From Hypericum androsaemum (taxonomy: Eukaryota > Streptophyta > Magnoliopsida > Malpighiales > Hypericaceae), in NCBI GenBank assembly GCA_963995505.1, contig OZ023187.1, forward strand, positions 4,223,501 through 4,287,500: DNA of 64,000 nt, read 5' to 3'. The position numbers were made by a program, and so were the translations under genes. The stretch's first letter is position 1; each line of letters begins with the position of its first letter. The notes beneath the pieces are model-generated. The model saw only the letters and a list, made by a program, of their open reading frames with translations. It did not search any database and was not told the origin of the DNA. Shown here piece after piece: positions 34,194-45,391 of this stretch.

Positions 34194-34806
34194 AGAAGTT
34201 CAGATACCTATCTCCAGTAGCCATCAAATCTTGCAATAATTGCAATTCAATTTCGGGTTAATACTCATATTTTCCCAAAATAAGATTGAAAAACTCATTT
34301 TCCAATCTTTGATGAACATTCTATGGATCAATTTATGTGATTTTAGTTTAACTTTCACATATCTCGGAACTCGTTCCAAAATATTTTCTTTTTAAATTTA
34401 TTAAAATATAATTTTAATAAACCTAATTGACAAAAATTTCTCAAAATTTTTATCAATTTATTGGATTTTAATTGAATAAAAACTGATTTTATCCAATTTA
34501 AAAGAGAAAAAACCAATTTATAGGTCCAATTTTGACTTAAGTCAAAATTGACCGTAAATCGGGTGGGTCGAACCAAGAAACCAGGTCAATCCGTCCGGTT
34601 TTTTGATTTTCTTGACCCGGGTATAAATATTTTCGGGAAAAATCGTGAAATTACGATTTTGCCCCTCGCATATTTTCCCCTCGAATTTTCTCTCTCCCCG
34701 ACCCCGAAGGTGAAATCGCCGCCGCGTCTCCCTCCTACGACCGCCGCTAAACGGCGACGAACCAGTGGCCGAGACCGGTCGTAATCGACGCGTCTCGGCC
34801 TCACGA

Positions 34807-34909
34807 TCAACGCGGGTTGACCGGCCCATCCAACCCAACTTTTTGGGCCTAATGGGCCCGGGCCCAATTAGGCACAATAATAATTGCCTATTGGGCCCAA
34901 GGTCCAACA
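34807..34909 (-). repeat. Truncated Copia C 5' LTR
   Basis: This matches 28063-28167 (GGGCCCGGGCCCAATTAGG and neighbours) nearly exactly, then diverges abruptly at about 34806. About 490 bp of LTR, the G-box promoter and the PBS are missing on this side. Confidence 0.85.
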
Positions 34910-34914
34910 GCCCC

Positions 34915-35980
34915 AATCTCGGCCATGGCAGGTCACGTGAAAGGGCGGTTGTCCATGACCTTATTAGTGAAAAACTTCCCTTTACAGTGGAACAACATTG
35001 CTCTCAGGAAATGTTTCGAGAAACTCTATGATGTTATGGACGTGTATGTTGCACGCAAGCTGTCCAAGAGATTGGTCATGGACATTGGTCGAGGCGGTCC
35101 TGGATGACACGGACCGAATACCCGGTCTAAACTCGTCGACCCAAACATGGGTTGCTCCATGTGAACCCGGAAACCCGAAACATCATTTTCATGCATCAAC
35201 AATCTGGTTCTCTTTTTGTTTGTAACCTGGACTTTAATTAGCTAGCAGTGCCAAGCTTATTCAGACAAACAAATGGTTAAATCGACGCAAGTGTTAACTT
35301 GATCCTGCCTATGCTTTCACAATTTGTCATCTCCTCTCTTTACTTTCATAATATTTGACAACTATTACTACAACAGAAGAACATCAGCACCTGATAACAA
35401 AGGGGTTCATCTCACCGTTTCAACTGATCTAAAGATATGAGATTATGTTACTTCTGTTGCTATTTTGTGTCAGAAATTTTTTCAACAAGTCGGAGAAGAC
35501 TCAGGCAAGTGCAAGGTCTATTTTTTCCATTATTTAGATGTCCATAATTTCATAAATCTATCATTTCATAACCTTTAATATTCGGCACCTTTTTCACACA
35601 CGAATTTCAATTCGGTGGCAGACACCTTTCTTTTTCTCCAAAGGCATGTCCAAATATTAATGTAGTACCGATGTAATTGGCACAATGAACACCACGTAAT
35701 TACCATGAAATTTCCTTACGCCTGCCAAACCTTTAAAGCAAGTTACTCCATCCCAAAACTTATAGAAATTATTATGCTAGATTATTTTGACCACCATTTT
35801 TTTTTACGTTTCCTTTTATTGTCCAAGCAAAAAGGACAAGAAGCTCCCAGTATTTTCACATAACCAAATTAGTACGTATCCAAGTTTGAGTAACCAACTA
35901 GTTACTTACTTGTCGCTTCACATGTCCAACTAGGGAGTATCAAGGGAGTATCATTTACCGTGAGTAACCAAATTCACAGG
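34915..35980. other. Host DNA right of Copia C, possible RRM-type fragment
   Basis: A frame at 34925-35107 (LVKNFPLQWNN, CFEKLYDVMDVYVARK) resembles the RRM-like N-terminus of retroelement ORF1 proteins (xVFVxNLP...LRxxFExxGxVxDVYVxRK) but is short and degenerate. Further right I see only AT-rich sequence without a gene. Confidence 0.3.
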
Positions 35981-36195
35981 TGTTGTTTGCGGAGGATGGT
36001 GTACTTGATTAAGATCTACAGTCGAGACAAGAGTTTGACTCTTTTTTCGTAAGATACAGCGATTTTCACTCCCAGGATCGCAACACGACAATCCTAAGAG
36101 TATCTACAAACTTTTGATGCTCGAAACTTCTTTAGAGATGAGAGGCGTACACGCACACGCACATGCGTGCTTGAATGCACCATCCTCGCAAGTCT
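35981..36195 (-). mobile_element. Degenerate LTR remnant of the Copia A/B family
   Basis: From TGTTGTTTGCGGAGGATGGT this region follows the B-LTR end block by block: GTACTTGATTAAGATCTA, AGTCGAGACAAG, a TCGTAAGA block and a GATCG...CACG block. It is heavily mutated. No internal element sequence adjoins it, so it is a solo or truncated LTR. Confidence 0.6.
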
Positions 36196-36592
36196 TGTGT
36201 TATGATATTGGTTTGAACGAGTTATGATATTGGTTTGAAGGTGTTCTGATATTAGTTTTGATGTGTTCTGATAATGGTTTGGATGTGTTCTGATATTTGT
36301 TTGGATGTGTTCTGGTTTTGCTTGAATTTGGTAAGATATCGATTTTCATCTATCTTGATATTGGTTTGCTTGTGTTATAATATTGATTTTCTTGTGTTAT
36401 GATATTGGTTTGAACAATTTATGTTAGTGGTTTGAAGGTGTTCTGATATTAGTTTTGATGTATTTTGATAATGGTTTGGACGTGCTCTGATATTGGTTTA
36501 CTTGTGTTGTGATATTGATTTGTATGTGTTCTGATATTGGTTTGGACGTGTTCTGATATTGGTTTGGATATTTTCTGATATTGGTTTTAATG
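36196..36592 (+). repeat. 22-bp minisatellite array 1, about 18 copies
   Basis: The unit is close to TGTTCTGATATTGGTTTGGA plus two bases, and repeats with period 22 with variation (ATTAGTTTTGATG, ATAATGGTTTGG and so on). A reverse-orientation array with the same 12-bp core (TGATATTGGTTT) is at 39009-39155. Confidence 0.85.
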
Positions 36593-36650
36593 TATATTTT
36601 TAAAAATCATTTTTAAATGTATTCTTTATTCGTGTCGCTTTTGCAGTGAC

Positions 36651-37056
36651 ACCAACAATGACCACATCAAGGGAAATACTTGAGGAAATGAAAAAAAGAG
36701 AATGGTGGTCTACAATACAATTTTAAACGGTAGATGAGACTCTAAACTTCTACCTCTCTTATGCCCACAGAAAAGAATTTAGTGTGCGAAAAGATTATCA
36801 AAAGCCTAAGAAAATCAATGGTAAAAAGACCACAGAGATACACTATATCAGATATCTTTGCAACAAGGAGGGCATTCGTATGACGTGTGAAGTCCCTAGA
36901 AATAAAACAGCTCGGAAATATTCACGAAGGGAGGAAAGAACAGGGTGTGGGGAACTGATCACGTTCCACCTTTTAGCTGAGAAGTCATTTTATTTCATAA
37001 AGGAGTGGAATGTACAACATAACCATGATCTCCTCGGCGGACAACTTTTGGGAAAA
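36651..37056 (+). pseudogene. FAR1/FHY3-type DNA-binding domain fragment
   Basis: After a TTTTGCAG acceptor-like site the sequence encodes DETLNFYLSYAHRKEFSVRK, then YIRYLCNKEGI, RTGCGELITFHL and WNVQHNHDL. This is the FAR1 (WRKY-GCM1 zinc finger) DNA-binding domain, with its Cys, Cys and HNH residues visible. FAR1 proteins are light-signalling regulators descended from Mutator-like transposases. A TAA at 36724-36726 interrupts the frame, and coding similarity ends at about 37056, before any MULE or SWIM domain. So it is a fragment, either of an FRS gene or of a MULE transposase. Confidence 0.75.
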
Positions 37057-37339
37057 AGATTCCCTTTGTCCATGTCACTTTTGTCATCCGGATAAGGTGA
37101 CTTCTTTGTCATCCGGAGAAAACTTTTTTCTGTCATCCGTCACCAGCTCAATTTTATCATCAGAAATATTTGTTCCTGAGATATCGAATCCAATAAGCTT
37201 CATCAAGTAGAAACCCTAGGGGGATCGAACATGATTTATCGTTTACTAGAAAAGCTTCCGGTAAGAAATTCTGGCACTGGGTTTCAATCGTTTAATTACC
37301 TAGATGACGAACATGATTAATCTTTCTAAAGTGAGGTTC

Positions 37340-37525
37340 AAAGAGATTTTTTTTATTGTAAGGATAAAATTGTCATTTTGAAATTATGTTGACCGATGAC
37401 ATTAGTGCGGGACCTGAGAGTTCAATAAAAATAAACTAGGGGACCGAAGTTTTGATTTAGAAACAAGGGACTAAAATATTAATTTAAGCAAATACCAGGG
37501 ACCTGAGAGCAATTTTTCTTTTGGT
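37340..37525. mobile_element. Solo terminal repeat related to the 12188-13712 element
   Basis: The order GACCTGAGAGTTCAATAAAA, a GGGGACCGAAGTTT block, and GGGACCTGAGAGCAATTTTTC follows the right terminal repeat of the Pack-MULE-like element (ACCCGAGAGTTGATAAAA ... GAGACCTGAGCACAAATTTT). No partner repeat is seen nearby. Confidence 0.5.
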
Positions 37526-37996
37526 TGAAACCAATTGGTATTCGAATATTTATTGTGCCAACTAATTGAAGTTCAAGCTCCGTAAAATCTTGATAGTGGA
37601 GACTTGAATGTTATCAAAGAAATAATTATAATTTAGAAATTCAAAAAATATTAAAATTATTTAGAAATTCAAAAAATACTAACATTTTCTATATAATTGT
37701 GATTACTATTAACATTGGTACAAGGAACATGGAAGTATGGGTTAGAAGTGAGGGCTGAAGATTATCAGAAATCAAAGAGAATAGGGTAGATAGGTTTTTC
37801 TTTCGTACTTGATAGAGAAAATTTTATTATTTTTTATGATTACTTTTTATCGAATATGAATTAATTGACACGATAATATTATCGGGAATTTTTTCACGTA
37901 ATATTTTTGTGGCGGACTTAAAGTCAAGTCATTAACGACTTTTGACGAGGGATGGATCGTTATGAATGTGATTGATTCTCGAACTATATGTGGCGT

Positions 37997-38915
37997 ATCA
38001 CACACGAAGTGTGAAAAATTTTATGATGCTTTTTACATATCAAGTCATTTGATGACTTGATATGTCATAATCAATTAATTAGTGACATATAGATAAGTAA
38101 GACTACTTCATTAATCTAGTACGAGTATTTAAGGTATGAAATCTTGTCATTAATAAAAATTGTTACAAAAATTTATAATAAATAACTGTGCTTGATTCTA
38201 GGATAAATTATGTTAATTGCCTTCTTTGTATTGGTTTTTATTTTTACTAACTTATTTTGTTTGATGTTTAGAAGATTTCAGAAAATAATTTGTTTTCTAA
38301 GTGTAGAGAGAATCTCTTTAGCTTTTGCATGTTAAAGTTTCGTAATTAAAAAAATGAGTATTGAAAGTTTTAAATCTTATTTTTTAGGATATTTAAATCT
38401 TATAGTTACTAGTAATGTATAATATGTGTACTCATTACTGCCTTTTGGGATACCCACGAAAATCAAATTACTCTTAGTATTATTAATCGAGCATTATAGT
38501 AACGCCATTGTTTAACTTAACTTTTTTTTCCATTGAAATATGGAACACCTAAATTTCTTCATGATTCTACATTAGAACAACGTATTATTTTTTTATATGA
38601 TATATGGTATCATATTATTGTTTTTCTTTAACTGATTTTTTGTAACTGATTTTTTTTTCACGAGTTCTCTCTTCCCTCAAAAAAGGTAATTAACTTAAAT
38701 AATCTTAGAGTTTAGCTCAATTATTTAATCTCAACTTTTGTGACAACTTTTTTCATTAATGACAAAATTTTATACCTTAAATGTTCATTATACTAAATTA
38801 ACGACGTGGCCTTACTTATCCACATGTCACTATTTAATTGGTAAAGACATACCAAATCATCAAATAACTTGGTATGTAGAAACCAACATAAAGTTTCTCA
38901 TCACACAACGCTTAT
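37997..38915. mobile_element. Non-autonomous element with ~180-bp inverted repeats
   Basis: The left arm (about 37997-38175) and the reverse complement of the right arm (about 38737-38915) share ATAAGTAAG, ATTTAAGGTAT, TTGTCATTAAT and ATTTGATGA..TGGTATGT-like blocks in order. The interior is AT-rich and non-coding. I could not fix the ends or a TSD. Long TIRs suggest a Mutator-like or foldback element. Confidence 0.6.
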
Positions 38916-38948
38916 CCATGCCATAAATGGGTCAATAGGTCAAGATGT

Positions 38949-39262
38949 GACTGGAGGGGGGTGGATTTGGTGGGGACTGGGGTAGTCCCCAAATATGGGG
39001 ACTAACTCAAACCAATATCACTACACATGCAAACCAATATTACTTCACATGTAAACCAATATCACTTCATAAGTAAACCAGCGTCTTCTAAACCAATATT
39101 ACTTCACATGCAAACCAATATCACTTCACATGCAAACCAATAACACCTGATATGTTATTGACCATCAGATTTAAAGATAATCAAATCTGACGACCCAAAA
39201 TGTAGTCCCCACCTATGGACAAATTTTTTTTAGTCCCCACTCAATCCGGTCTCGACTGGAGG
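38949..39262. mobile_element. Mutator-type MITE with perfect 9-bp TSD and internal 22-bp repeats
   Basis: The element is 38958-39253 (296 bp). GACTGGAGG is repeated exactly at 38949-38957 and 39254-39262. The left terminus GGGGTGGATTTGGTGGGGAC pairs with the inverse of the right terminus (GAGACCGGATTGAGTGGGGA), and a second pair of GGGGACTA motifs lies inside. The core carries seven 22-bp units (39009-39155). Confidence 0.85.
39009..39155 (-). repeat. 22-bp minisatellite array 2 inside the MITE
   Basis: Units AAACCAATATCACTTCACAT plus two bases begin at 39009, 39031, 39053, 39090, 39112 and 39134, with one truncated unit at 39075-39089. The reverse complement shares the core TGATATTGGTTT and the 22-bp period with array 1 at 36196-36592. 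Confidence 0.85.
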
Positions 39263-39660
39263 TGCAGATAAAAGAAAGTTGGAATGTGTTGATTTATATT
39301 TCTTATTTTAAATAGATATACAATATAGCTTGTGTATGCCATTTTAATTGAATTTTCATCAAGAAGGTTAGATTAGTAATATTGAAATATTAATTATTAT
39401 TGCTCAACTCTAGTCACGTGCCAAAAAAATGAAAAGCAAATTTCTTTCCTCCTCTCTTTTTTTATCATTTTCCTTTCCAAACTGGGAATTTTTTTTAATA
39501 TTCAGTAACTAATCATATTTTATTTATCTATCCTCAAAAAAAATATTCGTTCTATCTAATCTATGATATTCAAATTTGAGCACAATCTAACTCTATATTT
39601 TGAGAGTATTTTTTTATTAGTGTATGTTATTCGTAAAATTTAAATTCAAAATCATTTATC
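39263..39660. repeat. AT-rich DNA with a segment repeated at 48455-48640
   Basis: The block from about 39385 (TTATTATTGCTCAACTCTAG, TCACGTG, then GCAAATTTCTTTCC and CTTTCCAAACT) recurs in the same order and orientation at 48455-48640. Coding evidence is absent. Confidence 0.5.
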
Positions 39661-39669
39661 TGTTTCAAC

Positions 39670-39827
39670 TCAGTTATCGGACAAGTACAACTCGCATTGG
39701 GCAAATTTCAGCGTCGTCGCATACTCCAGCAGCCGCCACCCTGGCTCCTTGAGGAACTCGAACTCCGCCATCAGCCGTTTCAGCCTGTCGTCCGTTCGTC
39801 CCTGCACGCTCAGCCTCAGGTTATGGG
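39670..39827 (-). pseudogene. Exon-like host frame split by Copia A
   Basis: Minus-strand reading of 46131-46195 and then 39827-39670, with the TSD counted once, is open across the insertion. It ends LKEPGWRLLEYATTLKF...LSDN-stop. The upstream half lies at 46131-46195 and may start after an AG at about 46196. The frame looks protein-like but I recognise no family. Copia A therefore probably interrupted a terminal exon of a host gene or pseudogene. Confidence 0.35.
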
Positions 39828-40675
39828 TGTTGGGTTTGAATAGAAAATTCAATGCAAGCCCAATAATAGAAAGGCCCAAAGGAAAGGCCCAAAAGGGAGA
39901 TGGAAGGTTGCAATCCCACATTGAATAGAGCAAGGAGGATTTCCTTGTTTATAAGGAATTCCCCTCCTTACCTCTCAACTTGATTGACTTCCTAAAAGGC
40001 TGACTCACCGCTAGCTGCCTGCGAGGACGCTGCAAAGCACGAGCACGAGCACGAGCACGAGCACGCGCACGTGCGTGTACGCATGGCGCATTGGACGCAG
40101 GTCGCAATGGGCGCTTTGTGGCACACTTCGCACGTGCGCATCGTCGCAAGGAGCTGGAGGAGCCTTAAGTATTTTGCCCGGGTTCGGAGGCAGCTGCGCA
40201 GCTACCGAAGCGACGAGGAATGTCCAGGAGACTTCCAGAAGGCCGAAGGGCTGCGAGATCCGTCACCGAAGGGCCACGAGCGCAGCCAGTCAGCCTGTTG
40301 GCCGAGCGGACGCGTCCCTTCGGGGTGGCTGCCTCCCTGCCTCCTCCAGCCTATAAATAGGCCTGCCCCCTTGCCAGAATCCTCATCCCAGCAACTCATT
40401 GCATAAGAGTTCATTAGCAATAGTTGTCTTCTCCTCTCCTCCCGTTCTTCACTTACAAGAGTCCGAAAGTTCTGGGTATATAAGAGTTCGCCCAAAAGTT
40501 TCGAGATACGTGTGTAACGGTCTTAGAAACGCCCTAACAGTCGTTGTATCTTGGGGACGATTGCCGAAGCCCGTACCGCACTGAAATATACGCTCTCATC
40601 TTACGGAGAAAGTGTCCAACACTTGCCTCGACTGCCGAAGATCCTAATCAAGTACACCAACCCTCCGAAACAACA
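39828..40675 (+). repeat. Copia A 5' LTR
   Basis: 848 bp, with TATAAATA at 40352-40359 as probable core promoter and a GAGCAC-type hexamer repeat at about 40036-40066. Relative to the 3' LTR it lacks two segments bordered by short direct repeats (CCGAAGG-like), pointing to slippage deletions. Confidence 0.92.
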
Positions 40676-40704
40676 ATCGTAAGACGAGATTGTGTTACTT
40701 GAAG

Positions 40705-43700
40705 ATGGCATCAACAAGCTCAGCACCAGCGGTCCTGGGAACTGTCCACGCCGAAAGGCCGGCCAAGTTCAACGGTACCGAATTCAAAAGGTGGCAACAG
40801 AAGATGTTATTCTACCTGACGACGCTCAACCTAGTCCGATTCTTGAAGGAAGAGGCTCTGAAGGTGGCAGAAAATGAGGCAGATCTACAGAAGATCAACG
40901 CCCTCAATGCATGGAGTCACAGCGACTTCCTATGCCAGAACTACGTCCTGAATGGACTAGACGATACGCTCTACAACGTCTACGCGGAAGCTAAGACCGC
41001 TAAAGAGCTGTGGAGTTCACTCGAGAAGAAGTACAAAATGGAGGATGCCGGGACGAAGAAATTCATCGTCGGACGATTCCTCGACTTCAAGATGGTGGAC
41101 TCCAAGAAGGTCATCGACCAAGTGCAGGAGTTGTAGCTAATCCTTCACGAGATCCAAGCCGAAGGAATGCAACTCAGCGAGTCCTTCCAAGTAGCTGCGA
41201 TGATCGAGAAGCTCCCCCCGCTCTGGAAGGACTTCAAGAGCTACCTCAAGCACAAGAGGAAGGACATGAGCCTAGAAGACTTGATCGTGAGACTTAGGAT
41301 CGAGGAAGACAATCGAAAGTCCGAAGTCAAGCAAGGCAAGGCCAATCCCGAGACCACCGTGCACCTCGCCGAGGGAAAAGGTAGCAAGAAGAGGAAGAAG
41401 TCTGGGGATAAGCAGGAGAAGCAAGAGCCCAAGAAGAAAAAGAAGATCAAGGGCAACTGCTACACTACGGTGAACCCAGACACATGGCTAAGGACTGTCG
41501 CCAGCCAAAAAAGGACGACCAAGGAAAGGTTAACCTGGATGAAGACTTGTCCCAGATGGATCTGTCAGCCGTGGTGTTTGAAGCCAACCTGGTGGACAAT
41601 CCGAGAGAGTGGTTCGTGGACACTGGAGCTACTCGCCACGTCTTCTCGGACAAGGAGATGTTCTCGAACTATATTCCGATCACCGGTCGAAAGCTGTTCA
41701 TGGAAAACTCCACAACGTCCAAGATCGTCGGTCTGGGTAAGGTGGTCCTGAAGCTGACCTCAGGAAAGGAGCTGACCCTCAAGGATGTGCTGCATGTCCC
41801 GGACATCCGCAAGAACTTAGTTTCTGGCTCACTGTTAAGCAAAGCCGGTCTTAAGCTTGTATTTGAGGCTGATAAATTTGTACTGACCAAAGCGGGTCAA
41901 TTCGTGGGAAAGGGTTACCTAGAGAGGGGGCTGTTTAAGATGAATGTAATAACTGTACATCGCACCTTTAACGGTGAAAATAAAGTTAACGCTTCTTCTT
42001 ACTTGGCCGAGTGTTCTAATTTATGGCATGGTAGATTAGGACACGTAAATCTAAACTCGCTAAGAAAGTTAGTAAGTTTAAATTTATTACCGAATCTAGA
42101 GTTCAACCCATCCGATAAATGTGAAGTATGTGTGGAGGCTAAAATGACCAAAGCACCTTTCCATTCGGTGGAAAGAAGTACTACGCCTTTAGAGTTAATT
42201 CATACGGACACTTGCAATATGAAACACGTGCAAACTAAAGGCGGAAAGAAATACTTCATCACGTTTATCGATGATTGCACGAGATACTGTTACGTATATC
42301 TCCTAAAGGGCAAAGACGAAGCTCTTGATGCTTTTAAGAGATATAAGAATGTAGGTTGAAAATCAACTCAGCGTGAAAATAAAAATGATCCGAAGTGATC
42401 GAGGAGGAGAATATGTAGCTCCGTTTGAGGAACTCTATCAAGAACATGGCATTATTCATCAGACGACTACTCCATACTCACCTCAATCGAATGGCGTAGC
42501 TGAACACAAAAATTGAACTCTTAAGGAGATGATGAACGCTATGTTGATTAGCTCGGGCTTACCCCAGAACATGTGGGGGGAAGCTGTGCTCTCAGCTAAC
42601 CACATTCTAAATAAGTTGCCACACAAGAAAAGGGTTAAAACCCCATATGAACTATGGAAAGGAAGGAAGCCTTCCTACGGTTACCTTAAAGTGTGGGGGT
42701 GCCTAGCAAAGGTCGAAGTACCTAAGCCTAAGCAGGTGAGAATAGGACCCAAGACCATTGATTGCATCTTTATCGGATATGCGCAAAATAGTAGTGCTTA
42801 TCGATTCTTGGTGCATAAATCTGAAAACCCTGAGATAAACACGGGTATGGTCATAGAATCAAGGAACGCAACATTTTTTGAAGATAGCTTTCCTAATAAG
42901 GAAAGAAAGGAAGCAAGTCCAAAGAAAAGGGCTCACGAGACTACGCAAGGGTCAAATCAGAAAGATGATGAACCTAGACGTAGTAAACGGACGAAGGTAA
43001 CCAAATTTTTCGGTCCGGACTATCTAACCTATGCGTTAGAAGATGAACTCAGGACAATCCAAGAGGCATTGTCCAGTCCAGATGCTCCTCTCTGGAAGGA
43101 AGCTATCAATAGTGAGATAGAATCCATTATGCAAAACCACACGTGGGAAATCGTGGATCTCCCACCGGGCTGCAAACCTTTGGGATACAGGTGGATCCTA
43201 AAAAGGAAATATAAAGCTGATGGATCAATCGACAAGTACAAAGCTCGATTGGTAGCTAAGGGGTTCAAACAGAAGAAGGGATATGATTTCTTTGACACGT
43301 ATTCACCGGTCACAAGAATCACATCAATTAGAGTACTCATAGCTGTTGCAGCACTCTATAACCTCGAGATCCACCAAATGGACGTAAAAACAGCTTTCCT
43401 AAATGGAGAACTAGAAGAGGAGATATACATGGAGCAACCTGAAGGGTTTGTGGCTCCCGGTCAAGAGCATAAAGTATGTCGACTAGTCAAGTCACTATAC
43501 GGGCTAAAACAAGTACCGAAACAGTGGCACGAGAAATTTGACAGAACGATGCTGTCAAATAGATTTAAGATCAATGAGTGCGATAAATGTGTTTACATTA
43601 AGGGCACACCTGAAGCTTACTTAATTGTATGTCTCTACGTAGATGACTTACTAATTACGGGAAGCAATAAAGAGGTTATTGTGAAAACTAAGAACATGTT

Positions 43701-44586
43701 GAAGAACCACTTTGACACGAAAGATATGGGTCTGGCAGATGTCATACTAGGAATAAAAATTTCTAGGAAAGCTGACGAAATTATCTTGACGCAATCCCAC
43801 TACGTGGAGAGCGTGCTCAAGAAATTTGAAGCTTTTGACAAACCTCCAGTTAAGACTCCAGTAGATTTGAATCTACACTTAGCCAAGAATCAAGGGGACC
43901 CAGTATCTCAACTGAAGTATGCGCAAATTATCGGGAGCTTGATGTATTTAACAAACGGCACTCGTCCCGATATTGCGTACTCGGTTAGCAAACTTGGTAG
44001 ATTCACAAGTAATCCAGGAAAGGATCACTGGCTAGCTCTAGAAAGGGTTTTACGGTATTTAAAACATACCATAAACCATGGCATACAATATGCTAAATAT
44101 CCAGCTGTATTAGAAGGATACAGTGACGCAAATTGGATATCGGACACTAAGGACTCCAAATCTACCAGTGGATACGTATTCACCATAGGAGGAGGAGCTC
44201 TGTCTTGGAAGTCCTCTAAACAAACGTGCATAGCTCGATCGACCATGGAGTCAGAGTTTATAGCACTAGACAAAGCTGGGGAAGAAGCTGAATGGCTTAG
44301 AAACTTCCTAGAGGATATTCTGTGCTGGAGTAAACAGGTGCCTCCCGTATTGATACATTGTGATAGCATGTCTGCAATCGGGAGAGCACAAAGTACATTG
44401 TACAACGGAAAGTCTCGACATATCCGTCGGAGACACAATACCGTTAGACAGTTGATCTTTAGTGGGGTGATCACCATTAGTTATGTAAAGTCCAAGGACA
44501 ACTTAGCTGATCCTTTTACAAAAGGAATCAATAGAGATCAAATGTACAACGCAGTAAGGGGAATGGGATTACAATCTACACACTAA
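40705..44586 (+). pseudogene. Copia A gag-pol, multiply disrupted
   Basis: Gag starts at 40705 ([20 protein letters not shown], a UBN2-type gag). Lesions in order: TAG at 41134-41136; a one-base loss in the zinc knuckle near 41455-41480; one extra base near 42351; TGA at 42514-42516 in integrase. The protease ([11 protein letters not shown]), integrase zinc finger (HGRLGH, CEVC), DDE region (SPQSNGVAE), reverse transcriptase (LYVDDLLIT) and RNase H ([11 protein letters not shown]) are all recognisable. The final frame 42529-44586 is a clean 685 codons covering RT and RNase H. Order PR-IN-RT-RH confirms Copia. Confidence 0.93.
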
Positions 44587-45130
44587 AGAACGTCCATAGC
44601 GGCAACTCAACCATGATGAGTGGAGATCCCACAAATTTGGTTCAATGAGACAACTAAGTTATGGAAGGTTCAGTTAATCACCTGGAACCTATCTCATTCT
44701 CAGAAGCTACCCAGGTATCAACCTGGAGAGGTGTGGTAAGGTTAAGCATTACGCTTTTAATAATTCCTATACCTTGATTAAGGTGGAGTATGGCAGAATA
44801 CTCCTGATAGGAGATCACCTATGTAAGTGTGAAGTGAGGCCGCTTCAAATGGGAAAAAATACTTATGAATCCAAGATACGGTCCATGGCTGAAACGGACA
44901 CAACGTGAGAACCTAAATATACTAGGGTTATTATTGTGTAAATGTTATTGTCTTGGTTTACACCAAAAGCTGACGGTTCAAAACATCGCGTTCACCGAGC
45001 AGCGAGTAAATCCGATAACATATTACTAGAGAAGGTTCAAAGCCGCAAGCTACCTATCTCGACGAAATAATAACATGTCAGAACTTTCGATTAGAGTATG
45101 CATGCATTAATCATCATTCATGTGGGGGAT
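44587..45130 (+). other. Copia A 3' untranslated region
   Basis: About 540 bp between the RNase H stop and 3' LTR, no long frame, ending in the polypurine tract at 45121-45130. Confidence 0.7.
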
Positions 45131-45349
45131 TGTTGGGTTTGAATGGAAAATTTAATGCAAGCCCAATAATAGAAAGGCCCAAAGGAAAGGCCCAAAAGGG
45201 AGATGGAAGGTTGCAATCCCACATTGAATAGAGCAAGGAAGATTTCCTTGTTTATAAGGAATTCCCCTCCTTGCCTCTCAACTTGATTGACTTCCTAAAA
45301 GGCTGACTCACCGCTAGCTGCCTGCGAGGACGGTGCGAAACACCATCCA

Positions 45350-45391
<42 letters not shown>

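Larger units (their letters stand above)
27569..34914 (-). mobile_element. Copia retrotransposon C, TSD GCCCC
   Basis: The element spans 27574-34909. In plus view it starts TGACGG and ends CCAACA, and GCCCC flanks it at 27569-27573 and 34910-34914. The 3' LTR is complete (27574-28167, 594 bp). A purine-rich tract (GAGTGGGAGA in minus sense) sits beside it. The 5' LTR keeps only about 103 bp (34807-34909), and no primer-binding site is found, so a deletion removed most of the 5' LTR and start of the leader. Inside are a leader ORF (33549-34193), gag-pol (29113-33255) and about 945 bp of non-coding 3' DNA. Copia D is a relative. Confidence 0.92.

Noticed and set aside
27574..34909. Copia C as an intact, autonomous element
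   Set aside because: It lacks most of the 5' LTR and the PBS, has a stop in RNase H and a Cys-to-Tyr change in the zinc knuckle.
36196..36592. Regular repeats that might suggest a CRISPR array
   Set aside because: Units are contiguous 22-mers without spacers, degenerate, in a plant genome; this is a minisatellite.
40071..40406. GC-rich open frames on both strands within the Copia A LTRs (also 45485-45867)
   Set aside because: They recur in both LTRs, overlap in several phases and cross the TATA region; composition explains them.
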